Positions 6,459 to 12,874 of a stretch of DNA of 12,874 nucleotides are shown here, piece by piece (the first letter of the stretch is position 1; every line of letters begins with the position of its first letter). Under the pieces are notes generated by a model. It had not been told where the DNA came from and ran no database searches. It was given only the letters and a program-made list of their open reading frames with translations. Both the position numbers and the translations under genes were made by a program. Origin of the DNA: Verrucomicrobiota bacterium (GTDB lineage: Bacteria > Verrucomicrobiota > Verrucomicrobiia > Chthoniobacterales > UBA10450); contig QHOR01000103.1 of NCBI GenBank assembly GCA_003219395.1, positions 1-12,874 on the forward strand, given 5' to 3'.

Positions 6459-8042
6459 ATGCAGCAAGCCGAAATCACCGTTCTTCTGTTCACGGTAGTT
6501 GCGGCATCGGTCCTGATCGCGCGCAAGATGGCGCTGCCGTATCCAATCGTGCTCGTGCTCGTTGGGTTGATCTTGAGTTTCATTCCGCGCCTGCCGCAGG
6601 TGAAACTGGATCCGAACATCGTGTTCTATTTCTTTTTGCCACCGCTTCTCTATCCCGCTGCCTTATTCACATCCTGGCGCGACTTCCGACACAATCTGCG
6701 GCCAATCGTCCTGCTGGCCATTGGGTTGGTGCTTTTTACGATGCTCGTCGTCGCCTGTGTGGCGCACTCGCTTGTTTCATCACTGCCATGGGCGGCGGCG
6801 TTTGCGCTTGGCGCGATCGTTTCTCCTCCTGATGCCGTCGCGGCAACGAGCGTTATCCGCCGTCTGCCGGTGCCTCACAGAATTGCCACTATTCTCGAAG
6901 GCGAAAGTTTGTTGAACGACGCTACGGCGCTGGTGGCATTGCAATTTGCAGTGGCGGCGCTCATGACGGGCAAGTTTTCTGTGGGCCAGGCCTCACTGCG
7001 TTTCGTGTGGGCCGCGGCGGGCGGAATTGGACTCGGCTTGCTTGTCGGCTCAGGCATTCGATGGGTGCACCGACACTTGGACGATCCACCGGTGCAAATC
7101 ACGATTTCACTGCTCACGCCGTTTGTCGCGTATCTATCGGCGGAACGATTGCACGCGTCCGGCGTTTTGGCTGTCGTTGCCGCCGGAATTTATCTTGGCT
7201 GGCATTCCCCGCTGATTGTGAGCGCGCGTTATCGCCTGCAAGCGTTCGCTTTTTGGGAAATCGTTGTGTTTCTCTTAAACGGGTTCATTTTCACCGCGAT
7301 CGGCCTGCAGTTGCCGGGAATCCTGCGGTCGCTGGCAGGTCAATCTCTGTTCTCCCTCATTGGAAATGCGCTAATGGTGAGCGCTGCGGTTGTCTTGGTA
7401 CGCATTGCGTGGGTTTTTCCTGGGGCGTATCTACCTTTTCTGCTGAACAAGAAGGTCCGACTACGTGAGCCTGCGCCAGATTGGCAAAATGTGGCTATCA
7501 TTGGCTGGTCGGGAATGCGCGGTGTTGTGTCTCTAGCGGCAGCTTTTGCGCTTCCCTACATTTTGCCGAACGGCAGTCCCTTCCCCGGAAGGAACTACAT
7601 TTTGTTTCTGACCTTCTCTGTAATTTTGGTGACCCTGGTGTTTCAAGGCCTTACGTTGCCGGTCGTTATTGGGAGACTTTGCGTCAGAGCCGATGATTCA
7701 ACAGATGAAGAGGAGCGAACGGCGCGATTGAAGGCCAACCAGGCGGCTCTCGAATTGATCCAAAAGCTACGTGACAACGGCGATTTTTCGCCAGAAACGG
7801 TGGATCGCTTGCGCGCCGAGTACGATGAACGTGTGGAGCAATTGCAACTTTGCGCCGACAACCCGGACGACTGCCGCGGCGAAGTCGCCACGCCTCAATA
7901 TCAGCGATTGCAGCGCGAAGCGCTGGATGCCGAAAGACAAACGATCATCCGTTTGCGAAATGAACGTGTGATTAATGATGACGCCTTGCGGCGCATTCAG
8001 CGTGATCTCGATCTGGCAGAAGCGCGCCTCACAGGAAAGTAA
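6459..8042 (+). CDS. CPA1-family Na+/H+ antiporter, 527 aa
   Basis: Inner-membrane monovalent cation/proton exchanger for pH and sodium homeostasis. About twelve hydrophobic segments span residues 1-415. Family motifs visible from ATG 6459: GAIVSPPDAVAAT (118-130), GESLLNDATALVAL (148-161) with the ion-binding N153-D154 pair typical of CPA1, and WSGMRGVVSLAAAFALP in the last third. A hydrophilic tail of about 105 residues follows, Glu/Arg-rich and probably helical, with the two cysteines of LCADNPDDC; it resembles the regulatory tail of the bacterial CPA1 type (TIGR00831). A TTG start at 6408 would add 17 residues unlike the family, so the ATG is preferred although it lacks a clear ribosome binding site. 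Possibly co-transcribed with the HxlR-type gene. Ion specificity cannot be read from sequence. Confidence 0.93.
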   Translation: MQQAEITVLLFTVVAASVLIARKMALPYPIVLVLVGLILSFIPRLPQVKLDPNIVFYFFLPPLLYPAALFTSWRDFRHNLRPIVLLAIGLVLFTMLVVACVAHSLVSSLPWAAAFALGAIVSPPDAVAATSVIRRLPVPHRIATILEGESLLNDATALVALQFAVAALMTGKFSVGQASLRFVWAAAGGIGLGLLVGSGIRWVHRHLDDPPVQITISLLTPFVAYLSAERLHASGVLAVVAAGIYLGWHSPLIVSARYRLQAFAFWEIVVFLLNGFIFTAIGLQLPGILRSLAGQSLFSLIGNALMVSAAVVLVRIAWVFPGAYLPFLLNKKVRLREPAPDWQNVAIIGWSGMRGVVSLAAAFALPYILPNGSPFPGRNYILFLTFSVILVTLVFQGLTLPVVIGRLCVRADDSTDEEERTARLKANQAALELIQKLRDNGDFSPETVDRLRAEYDERVEQLQLCADNPDDCRGEVATPQYQRLQREALDAERQTIIRLRNERVINDDALRRIQRDLDLAEARLTGK

Positions 8043-8063
8043 GGGGCTCAAACTATCTGACAA

Positions 8064-8896
8064 TCAAAAACCGTATCGTGCCGGCCAATTTCTAGCTGGT
8101 CCGCCCAGCAGCGTTGCACACATCTTCAGTTCGTTTTTGAAAAATTTGGCCAAATGCGATCGCACCTCGTTTGTGAGCGGAAGCTTTTCCATTTTGGCCC
8201 AACTGTTGTAATCCGCCGTCCATCGGCTGCCTGTTTTGTCCGGGTCGGCCCCTAGGAAAAACAGAACGGAGCGCCGCAGATCAGCGGGATTGCTTAGCAG
8301 GTCATCAAAGAAATAAACACGAAACTGCTCTGCAGGAACGTGGCGTTTCCATCGCATTACAACCGCACTTGGGTACGACCGCGAAAGCAGTCCTCGGCGC
8401 AATAAATTCCGATTCACTTCGTCGATGTTGGTTACATCAAACGGGTCAATCTGGCGGTACTGCACTTCCATGGACAAATGCGACCAGACGCGCTCCACGG
8501 GGTCACGCGCCAGAAAGATCACCTTTAATCTTGGAAAATATCGAACAACCCGGCGAATAACGTCGTTGCTCAGCGTCGAATAATTTGGCGAAATATCGCC
8601 TGAAAGGAGCGATTGTTTTAATTCAAATAGTCGCCCGTAATTCTCCAGGTCGATGTCATGTTGAGTGCTGAGACTCTCCAGGCGTTCCAGAAATTGAAGA
8701 TCGCGCTCATCTCTGCAGCGTGGTCGAGCCGCGCGCTGAACCCATGCGAATCGAGTTGCTGGTAAAGCCAGGTGCTTCCGGCCTTGTGGGCTCCGATACA
8801 TACAAAATCAGGACCCGGGTGGCAATCAGGAGAACTGTCCCATTCGTCATACCTGTCGCGACTATCGCGAGTATTGAACGGCCAGATCCATCTCAC
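8064..8896 (-). pseudogene. Decayed sulfotransferase, tandem copy of the gene at 8961-9935
   Basis: Read on the minus strand from GTG 8896, one frame gives the start of the neighbour's protein including the PAPS 5'-phosphosulfate loop CIGAHKAGSTWLYQQL, up to a His codon at 8744-8746. The homology resumes in another frame at CGC 8720 (RCRDERD) and runs to the stop at 8064, including LKVIFLARDPVERVWSHLSM. Between these points there are 23 nt here but 78 nt in the intact copy: a net loss of 55 nt that shifts the frame and removes the KELHY region. The end is also earlier: it stops after RYGF, where the intact copy has about 23 more residues. An in-frame stop lies just upstream of GTG 8896, so the first six codons of the intact copy are also missing. 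A functional product is unlikely. Confidence 0.88.
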
Positions 8897-8960
8897 GTTT
8901 GATTATCTTACTGTTGCAGTTAATCGCGCGTGCGGTGACCGCAGCAGGCCCTGCCTTGCT

Positions 8961-9935
8961 TCAGGCGACCCAGTCCCACGAAAAAAGAATATCAAAATAG
9001 TCAGCTAGCTCCCAGAAAAACACGAGCACTGAAAAGCCATATCGAGTCGGCCATTGTTTCGCCGGCCCACCCAGTTCTGCGGCACAGGCCTTCAACTCCT
9101 GCTCAAAAAACCGGGCAACACGGGACCTCACCTTATCGGTAAACCGAAGTTTGTCGCTCCTGGCATCCAGGTTTTCGTCCGGTTTCAATCGGCCACAGGC
9201 CTTGTTCGGATCGGCGCCCAAAAACAGGAGGAGAGAACGGCGCAGCTCAGCAGGATTTTTCTCGAGATCGTCAAAAAAGTAGACGCGGAAAAGGTCTGGA
9301 CGAACATAGCGTTTCCAGCGGGCGACAATCTTACTGGGATGTGAACGCAGTAGCACCCCGGGATTGAGCAAATTCCGAATCACTTCGTCGGGATCGGTCA
9401 CGTCAAACGGACTGATCATTCCGAGACGAATGCCCATCGACAATTGCGACCACGATCTTTCGACAGGGTCACGAGCCAGAAAAATCACTTTTAAATTTGG
9501 GAAGGAATTGGCGACTCGCTCAATGATTTCATCGCTTACCGTGCAATAGGCTGGCGAGATATCACCGGAGACAAGCGATCCCTTATGCTCGAACAACCGG
9601 CCGTAATTCTCCAGGTCGATATACGACCGGGAACTCAGGGTTTTCATGCTCTCCAGAAATGAAGCATCGCGCTGGTCTCTGCAGCGCGGTGGGTGGAATC
9701 GTTTTGTTCTGGTTAGATTGTTGAGATAGTGGAGCTCCTTGACCGGAGGCATCCAGAAATCAGGATGTTGCTCAAGCTGTCGATAAAGCCAAGAGGTTCC
9801 GCCTTTTTGGGCGCCCACACATAGAAAATCGGGGCAGGCATCGCCGGCGGAATAATAATTATCGTCCCGCGGTCGATCGTCAGTTAAGTGAGATCTAAAT
9901 GGCAAGGTCCAACGCACGGTAGGATTATTTTCCAT
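8961..9935 (-). CDS. PAPS-dependent sulfotransferase, 324 aa
   Basis: Transfers sulfate from 3'-phosphoadenylyl sulfate (PAPS) to an acceptor, probably a glycan or other hydroxyl/amine compound; the acceptor cannot be inferred. Motifs from ATG 9935: the 5'-phosphosulfate loop CVGAQKGGTSWL (39-50, K44), the KELHY element (66-70) resembling the KE-x-H/Y-F element of heparan-sulfate-type sulfotransferases, and the 3'-phosphate site LKVIFLARDPVERSWSQLSM (148-167, R155, S161/S163). FRVYFFDDLEKNP and LLLFLGAD follow in the usual order. The last about 20 residues (SVLVFFWELADYFDILFSWD) are hydrophobic and aromatic, perhaps a membrane-contacting tail. ATG 9935 was preferred over TTG 9953; neither has a clear ribosome binding site. 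A broken tandem copy lies 64 bp downstream. Confidence 0.9.
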   Translation of the reverse strand: MENNPTVRWTLPFRSHLTDDRPRDDNYYSAGDACPDFLCVGAQKGGTSWLYRQLEQHPDFWMPPVKELHYLNNLTRTKRFHPPRCRDQRDASFLESMKTLSSRSYIDLENYGRLFEHKGSLVSGDISPAYCTVSDEIIERVANSFPNLKVIFLARDPVERSWSQLSMGIRLGMISPFDVTDPDEVIRNLLNPGVLLRSHPSKIVARWKRYVRPDLFRVYFFDDLEKNPAELRRSLLLFLGADPNKACGRLKPDENLDARSDKLRFTDKVRSRVARFFEQELKACAAELGGPAKQWPTRYGFSVLVFFWELADYFDILFSWDWVA

Positions 9936-10046
9936 CGCGCGGTGAAAAAGCAAGATCGGACCAGCGGTGTACTCGCGGGCTAGTTAGGAGTGGACGGCGA
10001 ATGAGCCGCTTGCGCTCGTCGCCGACAACTCGCAAAATGCTTACGA
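9936..10046. promoter_or_regulatory. Divergent gap with a strong hairpin before the 10047 gene
   Basis: This gap separates the sulfotransferase from the + strand gene of unknown function. It holds a hairpin with left arm 9995-10006, a 7-nt loop and right arm 10014-10024: eleven base pairs including one G-T, with a single bulged A. An AGGAG at 9986-9990 lies upstream of it. The hairpin would be in the 5' leader of the 10047 gene if transcription starts before 9995. No convincing promoter boxes were seen. Confidence 0.55.
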
Positions 10047-10054
10047 ATGGCTGA
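10001..10054 (+). CDS. Possible 17-codon leader peptide overlapping the next gene's start
   Basis: The ATG at 10001 opens MSRLRSSPTTRKMLTNG and stops at TGA 10052-10054, overlapping the ATG at 10047 of the next gene in another frame. It has an AGGAG ten bases upstream, while the 10047 start has no Shine-Dalgarno sequence, so translation of the larger gene could be coupled to it. The start codon lies inside the hairpin stem at 9995-10024. A short frame this size can arise by chance; no homology is recognised. Confidence 0.25.
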   Translation: MSRLRSSPTTRKMLTNG

Positions 10055-10688
10055 CAGTGCTTGCCATAGGATATTCCTTCTCTCACCCGCTTACGCAGGC
10101 GGTGAACGAGCACGGATGGTCCTGAGCGATCGGGCGCAATTTGAAGTCGCGCGAAAATTGCGCTGTAGAGCCGGAGCGCCGATCGCGGAGGTGTTCACCT
10201 TCCTCAGCGGTCTGTACTTTCGCGGCAAGATTGTATATGCGACTGCGTTTGCGCGACCGGCACCGGGAATCCCTGGTGTGTTTGTGATCACGCCCACTCG
10301 TGGCCTTATCGACGCCACAACGCGCATCCATCTCGATGATCTGCGTGAATTCGCTACCGTCGATATTCACAAGGACGATCCCCGTTACCGTGCGCCAATT
10401 GAGCGAGACGCGGATGTTCTCGCGAACAAACTGCCGGCACGCAGCGAGGTTGTTCTTTTGGGCAGTATCGCCTCAGGAAAATACGTCAATGTTCTGCTGG
10501 CGAGCTTGGGCGACCGACTTCGATTTCCTGTTGATTTCGTTGGTCGCGGCGACATGAGCCGTGGCGGATTGCTGTTACGCTGTGCTGTAGATCGGCGAGA
10601 ACTTCCATACGTCGCAGTAAATGGCGCGATTGTGAATGGAAAACGACCGCCCAAGCTCGCTCCGCGCAGATATGTGGCAATGCGATAG
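10047..10688 (+). CDS. Conserved protein of unknown function, 213 aa
   Basis: I do not recognise a named family, though the sequence looks like a conserved bacterial protein I have seen only as hypothetical. It is soluble, with no signal peptide or membrane helix. Three regions look constrained: an N-terminal RIFLLSPAYAGGERA (8-22), the central LSGLYFRGKIVYATAFARP (48-66) followed by GVFVITPTRGLI, and a C-terminal VVLLGSIASGKYVNVLL (133-149) with FPVDFVGRGDMSRGGLLLRC (157-176). GSIASGKY is not a proper Walker A motif. The basic, proline-containing end (GKRPPKLAPRRY) could bind nucleic acid or phosphate, which is speculation. ATG 10047 is preferred because the conserved-looking N-terminus starts there; ATG 10116 would remove it. 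It lies 89 bp before the CBS gene, same strand. Confidence 0.8.
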   Translation: MADSACHRIFLLSPAYAGGERARMVLSDRAQFEVARKLRCRAGAPIAEVFTFLSGLYFRGKIVYATAFARPAPGIPGVFVITPTRGLIDATTRIHLDDLREFATVDIHKDDPRYRAPIERDADVLANKLPARSEVVLLGSIASGKYVNVLLASLGDRLRFPVDFVGRGDMSRGGLLLRCAVDRRELPYVAVNGAIVNGKRPPKLAPRRYVAMR

Positions 10689-10705
10689 CGGCTTACTTAT
10701 TTGTT

Positions 10706-10735
10706 TTGCGTCGCAGGCCGGTGTTGTCTTATCTT
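10706..10735 (+). promoter_or_regulatory. Candidate promoter of the CBS-domain gene
   Basis: TTGCGT (10706-10711) and TATCTT (10730-10735) are separated by 18 nt, a plausible but imperfect sigma70 pair. This would give a leader of about 35 nt. A GGA at 10769-10771 before ATG 10778 may serve as a weak ribosome binding site. No terminator is seen after the preceding gene. Confidence 0.3.
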
Positions 10736-10777
10736 AAAGTCACTGTTGTTTCGGCAGCAGCAATTTCTGGATGACAT

Positions 10778-11236
10778 ATGGATGTGAGCGGCACGATCGG
10801 CGCGATTCTTAGTCAGAAAAGCAAAGATATTTTCTCCATTCGATCCGACGCACTGGTTTCGGAAGCGATTGAAATGATGGACGAAAAAAATGTCGGCGCG
10901 TTATTAGTGATGGATGGGGATCAATTGAACGGGATCATTTCCGAGCGCGATTACACCCGCAAGATTTTCCTTCGAGGCAAACGTTCCCATGAAACGAAAG
11001 TTTCCGAGATCATGTCGACCAATGTGACTGTTACGCATCCGCGCGAACCAGTTGAAAAATGTCTGCGCCTGATGACGGACAAACATATCCGGCACCTGCC
11101 AGTGGTCGAAGGCGATCAAGTGGTGGGGGTGATTTCGATCGGCGACCTGGTCAAGCACGTGATTTCATGTCAGCAGGCCGCAATCGCACACCTGGAAAAT
11201 TATATCCAGGGCGGGTACGTCGCGGGGCAATTGTAG
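10778..11236 (+). CDS. Two-CBS-domain (Bateman module) protein, 152 aa
   Basis: A stand-alone CBS pair, a module that in other proteins binds adenosyl ligands such as AMP, ATP or S-adenosylmethionine. CBS1 covers about residues 12-66, ending in LNGIISERDYTRKI. CBS2 covers about 76-132, with VSEIMSTNVTVTHPREPVEK, then KHIRHLPVVEGDQVVGVISIGDLVK. Both carry the paired VI-S-x-x-D signature that positions the ligand ribose. A C-terminal helix (QQAAIAHLENYIQGGY) is common in stand-alone bacterial members of this type. No catalytic domain is attached, so the target is unknown; energy or nucleotide sensing is the usual inference. It is convergent with pyrC, with only 26 bp between the stops and no clear terminator there. 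Confidence 0.93.
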   Translation: MDVSGTIGAILSQKSKDIFSIRSDALVSEAIEMMDEKNVGALLVMDGDQLNGIISERDYTRKIFLRGKRSHETKVSEIMSTNVTVTHPREPVEKCLRLMTDKHIRHLPVVEGDQVVGVISIGDLVKHVISCQQAAIAHLENYIQGGYVAGQL

Positions 11237-11262
11237 CTCGCATCGCTAGCGCCTGCCCGCCA

Positions 11263-12579
11263 TCAGCGACCGCGATTACACTTCCAAACGGTGTTCCCGC
11301 CGACGATTGTTCGTACGGCGCGACCTTTAAGTTTGCACCCATTAAAGGGCGAATTGCGAGAGACGGATTGAAACTCATCGACACTGACGGTCCATTCTAA
11401 ATCCGGATCGATTAACGTGACATCGGCGGGTGCGCCCGGCGACAGGGTGCCGGCGTCCAGTTTCAATAATCGGGCGGGCTCAATGGTGTACATCTCGATC
11501 AAACGCACCATGTCGATTTTGGCACATTTGTGAACAAGCAGATCGATAAACAGTCCGAGCTCCGTTTCCAAACCAACGATCCCGAACGGCGCGACATCGA
11601 ACTCCACTTCCTTCTCGAAATCGGCGTGCGGCGCGTGATCGGAACACAGGATCGATAAGGTCCCGTCGGCGATGCCCTCTATCAACGCATCGACATCTGT
11701 CTGCGAGCGCAACGGCGGATTCATTTTATAATTCGTATCGAAATTTTGGACCGCCTCGTCCGTCAACGCGATGTGATGCGGGCAAACTTCGCCGGTTATC
11801 TTTACGCCACGCTGCCTCGCTTCACGAAGTAATCGCACGCTGCCGGCTGCAGTGAGGTGCTGGCAATGAATGGGATGATTGCAAAGTTCCGCGAGCAAAA
11901 TGTTGCGCATCACAATCGCTTCTTCGCCCGCAGCGGGCCAACCGGGCAAACCGAGCAGGGTGCTCCAGTAGCCCTCGTGCGCAACTCCGTTACCGACCAG
12001 ATTGTAGTCCTGGCAATGATCGAGCACAGGTACGCCAACCATGCGCGCATATTCTACGGCACGCCGCATGATCTCATGATTTTGAATGCAATGACCATCA
12101 TCGGTTATGGCCACAACGCCTGCCTGTGCAAGTGAGCCGATGGGCGCGAGTTCCTCGCCTGCGAGATTTTTTGAAATTGCGCCGCTTGGCAGAACATTTA
12201 CGCACGCCACCTGAGCGGCGCGATCTCTGATCCAGGCAATCGTGCTTGGATTGTCCGGAACGGGTGACGTATTCGGCATGCAAATTATCGTGGTGAACCC
12301 GCCGGCGGCGGCCGCGCGTGCCCCCGACTCAATCGTTTCCTTGTGACTGAATCCGGGCTCGCGCAGATGGACGTGCATGTCGATCAAGCCCGGCGCAACG
12401 ATCAAACGTCGCGCGTCAATCTCTTCAATCTCGGATTTCCCGCCGCGGCGGGTAAACTGCTCTGGGATTTCGGATTTGGAGCCGATGATTTTTCCGTCGG
12501 CAATATAAAGCTCCGCCATTTCATCCCGCTTGTTAACGGGATCGATGACGCGTCCGTTTCGAATAATCGTCGTGCTCAC
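11263..12579 (-). CDS. pyrC: Dihydroorotase, type I PyrC, 438 aa
   Basis: Cyclises N-carbamoyl-aspartate to dihydroorotate, the third step of pyrimidine synthesis; cytoplasmic amidohydrolase. From GTG 12579 the metal and catalytic residues follow the Aquifex-type pattern: H69 and H71 in [11 protein letters not shown]161 in AITDDGH, H188 in LDHCQD, H241 in [10 protein letters not shown] and D314 in [19 protein letters not shown] and KMNPPLR are also intact, so it looks active rather than a PyrX-type inactive partner of ATCase. The start is GTG at 12577-12579: it overlaps the pyrB stop in a GTGA arrangement and has a strong GGAGG (12593-12589) nine bases upstream. This indicates translational coupling, and the two products may form a complex as described for Aquifex PyrB-PyrC. 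Confidence 0.96.
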   Translation of the reverse strand: MSTTIIRNGRVIDPVNKRDEMAELYIADGKIIGSKSEIPEQFTRRGGKSEIEEIDARRLIVAPGLIDMHVHLREPGFSHKETIESGARAAAAGGFTTIICMPNTSPVPDNPSTIAWIRDRAAQVACVNVLPSGAISKNLAGEELAPIGSLAQAGVVAITDDGHCIQNHEIMRRAVEYARMVGVPVLDHCQDYNLVGNGVAHEGYWSTLLGLPGWPAAGEEAIVMRNILLAELCNHPIHCQHLTAAGSVRLLREARQRGVKITGEVCPHHIALTDEAVQNFDTNYKMNPPLRSQTDVDALIEGIADGTLSILCSDHAPHADFEKEVEFDVAPFGIVGLETELGLFIDLLVHKCAKIDMVRLIEMYTIEPARLLKLDAGTLSPGAPADVTLIDPDLEWTVSVDEFQSVSRNSPFNGCKLKGRAVRTIVGGNTVWKCNRGR

Positions 12580-12874
12580 GCGGATATTCCTCCACACAGG
12601 TAGAGAACAGCCATGCGCACTGCCAGACCGTTTGTGACCTGATCGAGAATGACGCTATGTGCTCCGTCGGCGACCTCGCTGTCGATCTCTACGCCGCGAT
12701 TGATCGGGCCGGGGTGCATAATCAGGCAATTTGGTTTCAAAAGTTTGGCGCGTTCTTTGGTCAGGCCGAAAAATCGAATGTATTCGCCGAGCCCGGGAAA
12801 ATATTCTCTGCGCTGGCGTTCGTGTTGAATGCGCAGGAGGTTGACCACATCCGCATTTGGAAGCACGTCGTCGA
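12576..12874 (-). CDS. pyrB: Aspartate carbamoyltransferase catalytic chain, C-terminal part (cut by window edge)
   Basis: Condenses carbamoyl phosphate with aspartate in pyrimidine synthesis. Only the last 99 codons are in the window; the frame remains open to the right edge, so the Met at 12866 is not claimed as a start. The visible part is the aspartate-binding domain: [14 protein letters not shown], the [11 protein letters not shown] signature that contacts substrate, and the closing helix [19 protein letters not shown]. The C-terminus is intact and the stop overlaps the pyrC start. No pyrI or pyrR is visible here; a regulatory signal upstream would be outside the window. Confidence 0.95.
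   Translation of the reverse strand, partial: DDVLPNADVVNLLRIQHERQRREYFPGLGEYIRFFGLTKERAKLLKPNCLIMHPGPINRGVEIDSEVADGAHSVILDQVTNGLAVRMAVLYLCGGISA

Noticed and set aside
7007..7468. 153-residue + frame inside the antiporter gene
   Set aside because: Alternative frame of an obvious membrane protein, with no family features.
8043..8063. Convergent gap between antiporter and sulfotransferase pseudogene
   Set aside because: Twenty-one bases with no hairpin; nothing to annotate.
10443..10493. Walker A-like GSIASGKYV in the unknown protein
   Set aside because: A P-loop needs GxxxxGK[ST]; here Lys is followed by Tyr and no Walker B partner is visible.
1..12874. CRISPR, tRNA, rRNA, IS, prophage or defence-system signals
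   Set aside because: No spaced direct repeats, cloverleaf, transposase, integrase or known defence motif was found by reading both strands.

Overview
The window looks like chromosomal core sequence from a free-living, mid-GC Gram-negative bacterium. The set of genes and several protein sequences (single-cluster ferredoxin beside thiD, S41-like secreted protein, CBS-pair protein, an uncharacterised 213-residue protein) resemble what I remember of soil Verrucomicrobiota (Chthoniobacterales type). That placement is inference from memory, not a search. I see no phage, plasmid, IS, CRISPR, tRNA or rRNA signal.

Layout. Positions 1-169 are a leader/promoter gap. On the + strand follow a small 4Fe-4S ferredoxin (170-409) and thiD (447-1295). 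These converge on a minus-strand series that reads right to left: an HtrA-type protease (5892-4816), purD (4729-3461), a secreted S41-family homologue that has lost both catalytic residues (3353-2193) and rnc (2064-1372). The gaps between these four are 86-128 bp, so they could be one loose transcription unit or several. The gap before rnc is unusually rich in palindromes. Divergent from the HtrA gene are an HxlR-family regulator (6020-6400) and a CPA1 Na+/H+ antiporter (6459-8042), which may be one unit. The antiporter converges on two tandem minus-strand sulfotransferase genes. The upstream copy (9935-8961) is intact and the downstream copy (8896-8064) is broken by a net 55-nt deletion and shortened at its C-terminus. 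Rightward again are a conserved protein of unknown function (10047-10688), preceded by a strong hairpin and a possible leader peptide, and a two-CBS-domain protein (10778-11236). The window closes with minus-strand pyrC (12579-11263), translationally coupled to pyrB, which runs off the right edge.

Functionally this is mostly housekeeping: pyrimidine (pyrBC), purine (purD) and thiamine (thiD) synthesis and RNA processing (rnc), with stress/ion homeostasis (HtrA, HxlR, antiporter). I found no convincing defence system or other new multi-gene system. The best leads are the pseudoprotease, the palindrome cluster at the predicted rnc promoter, the HtrA protease without an export signal, and the uncharacterised 10047-10688 gene with its structured leader.
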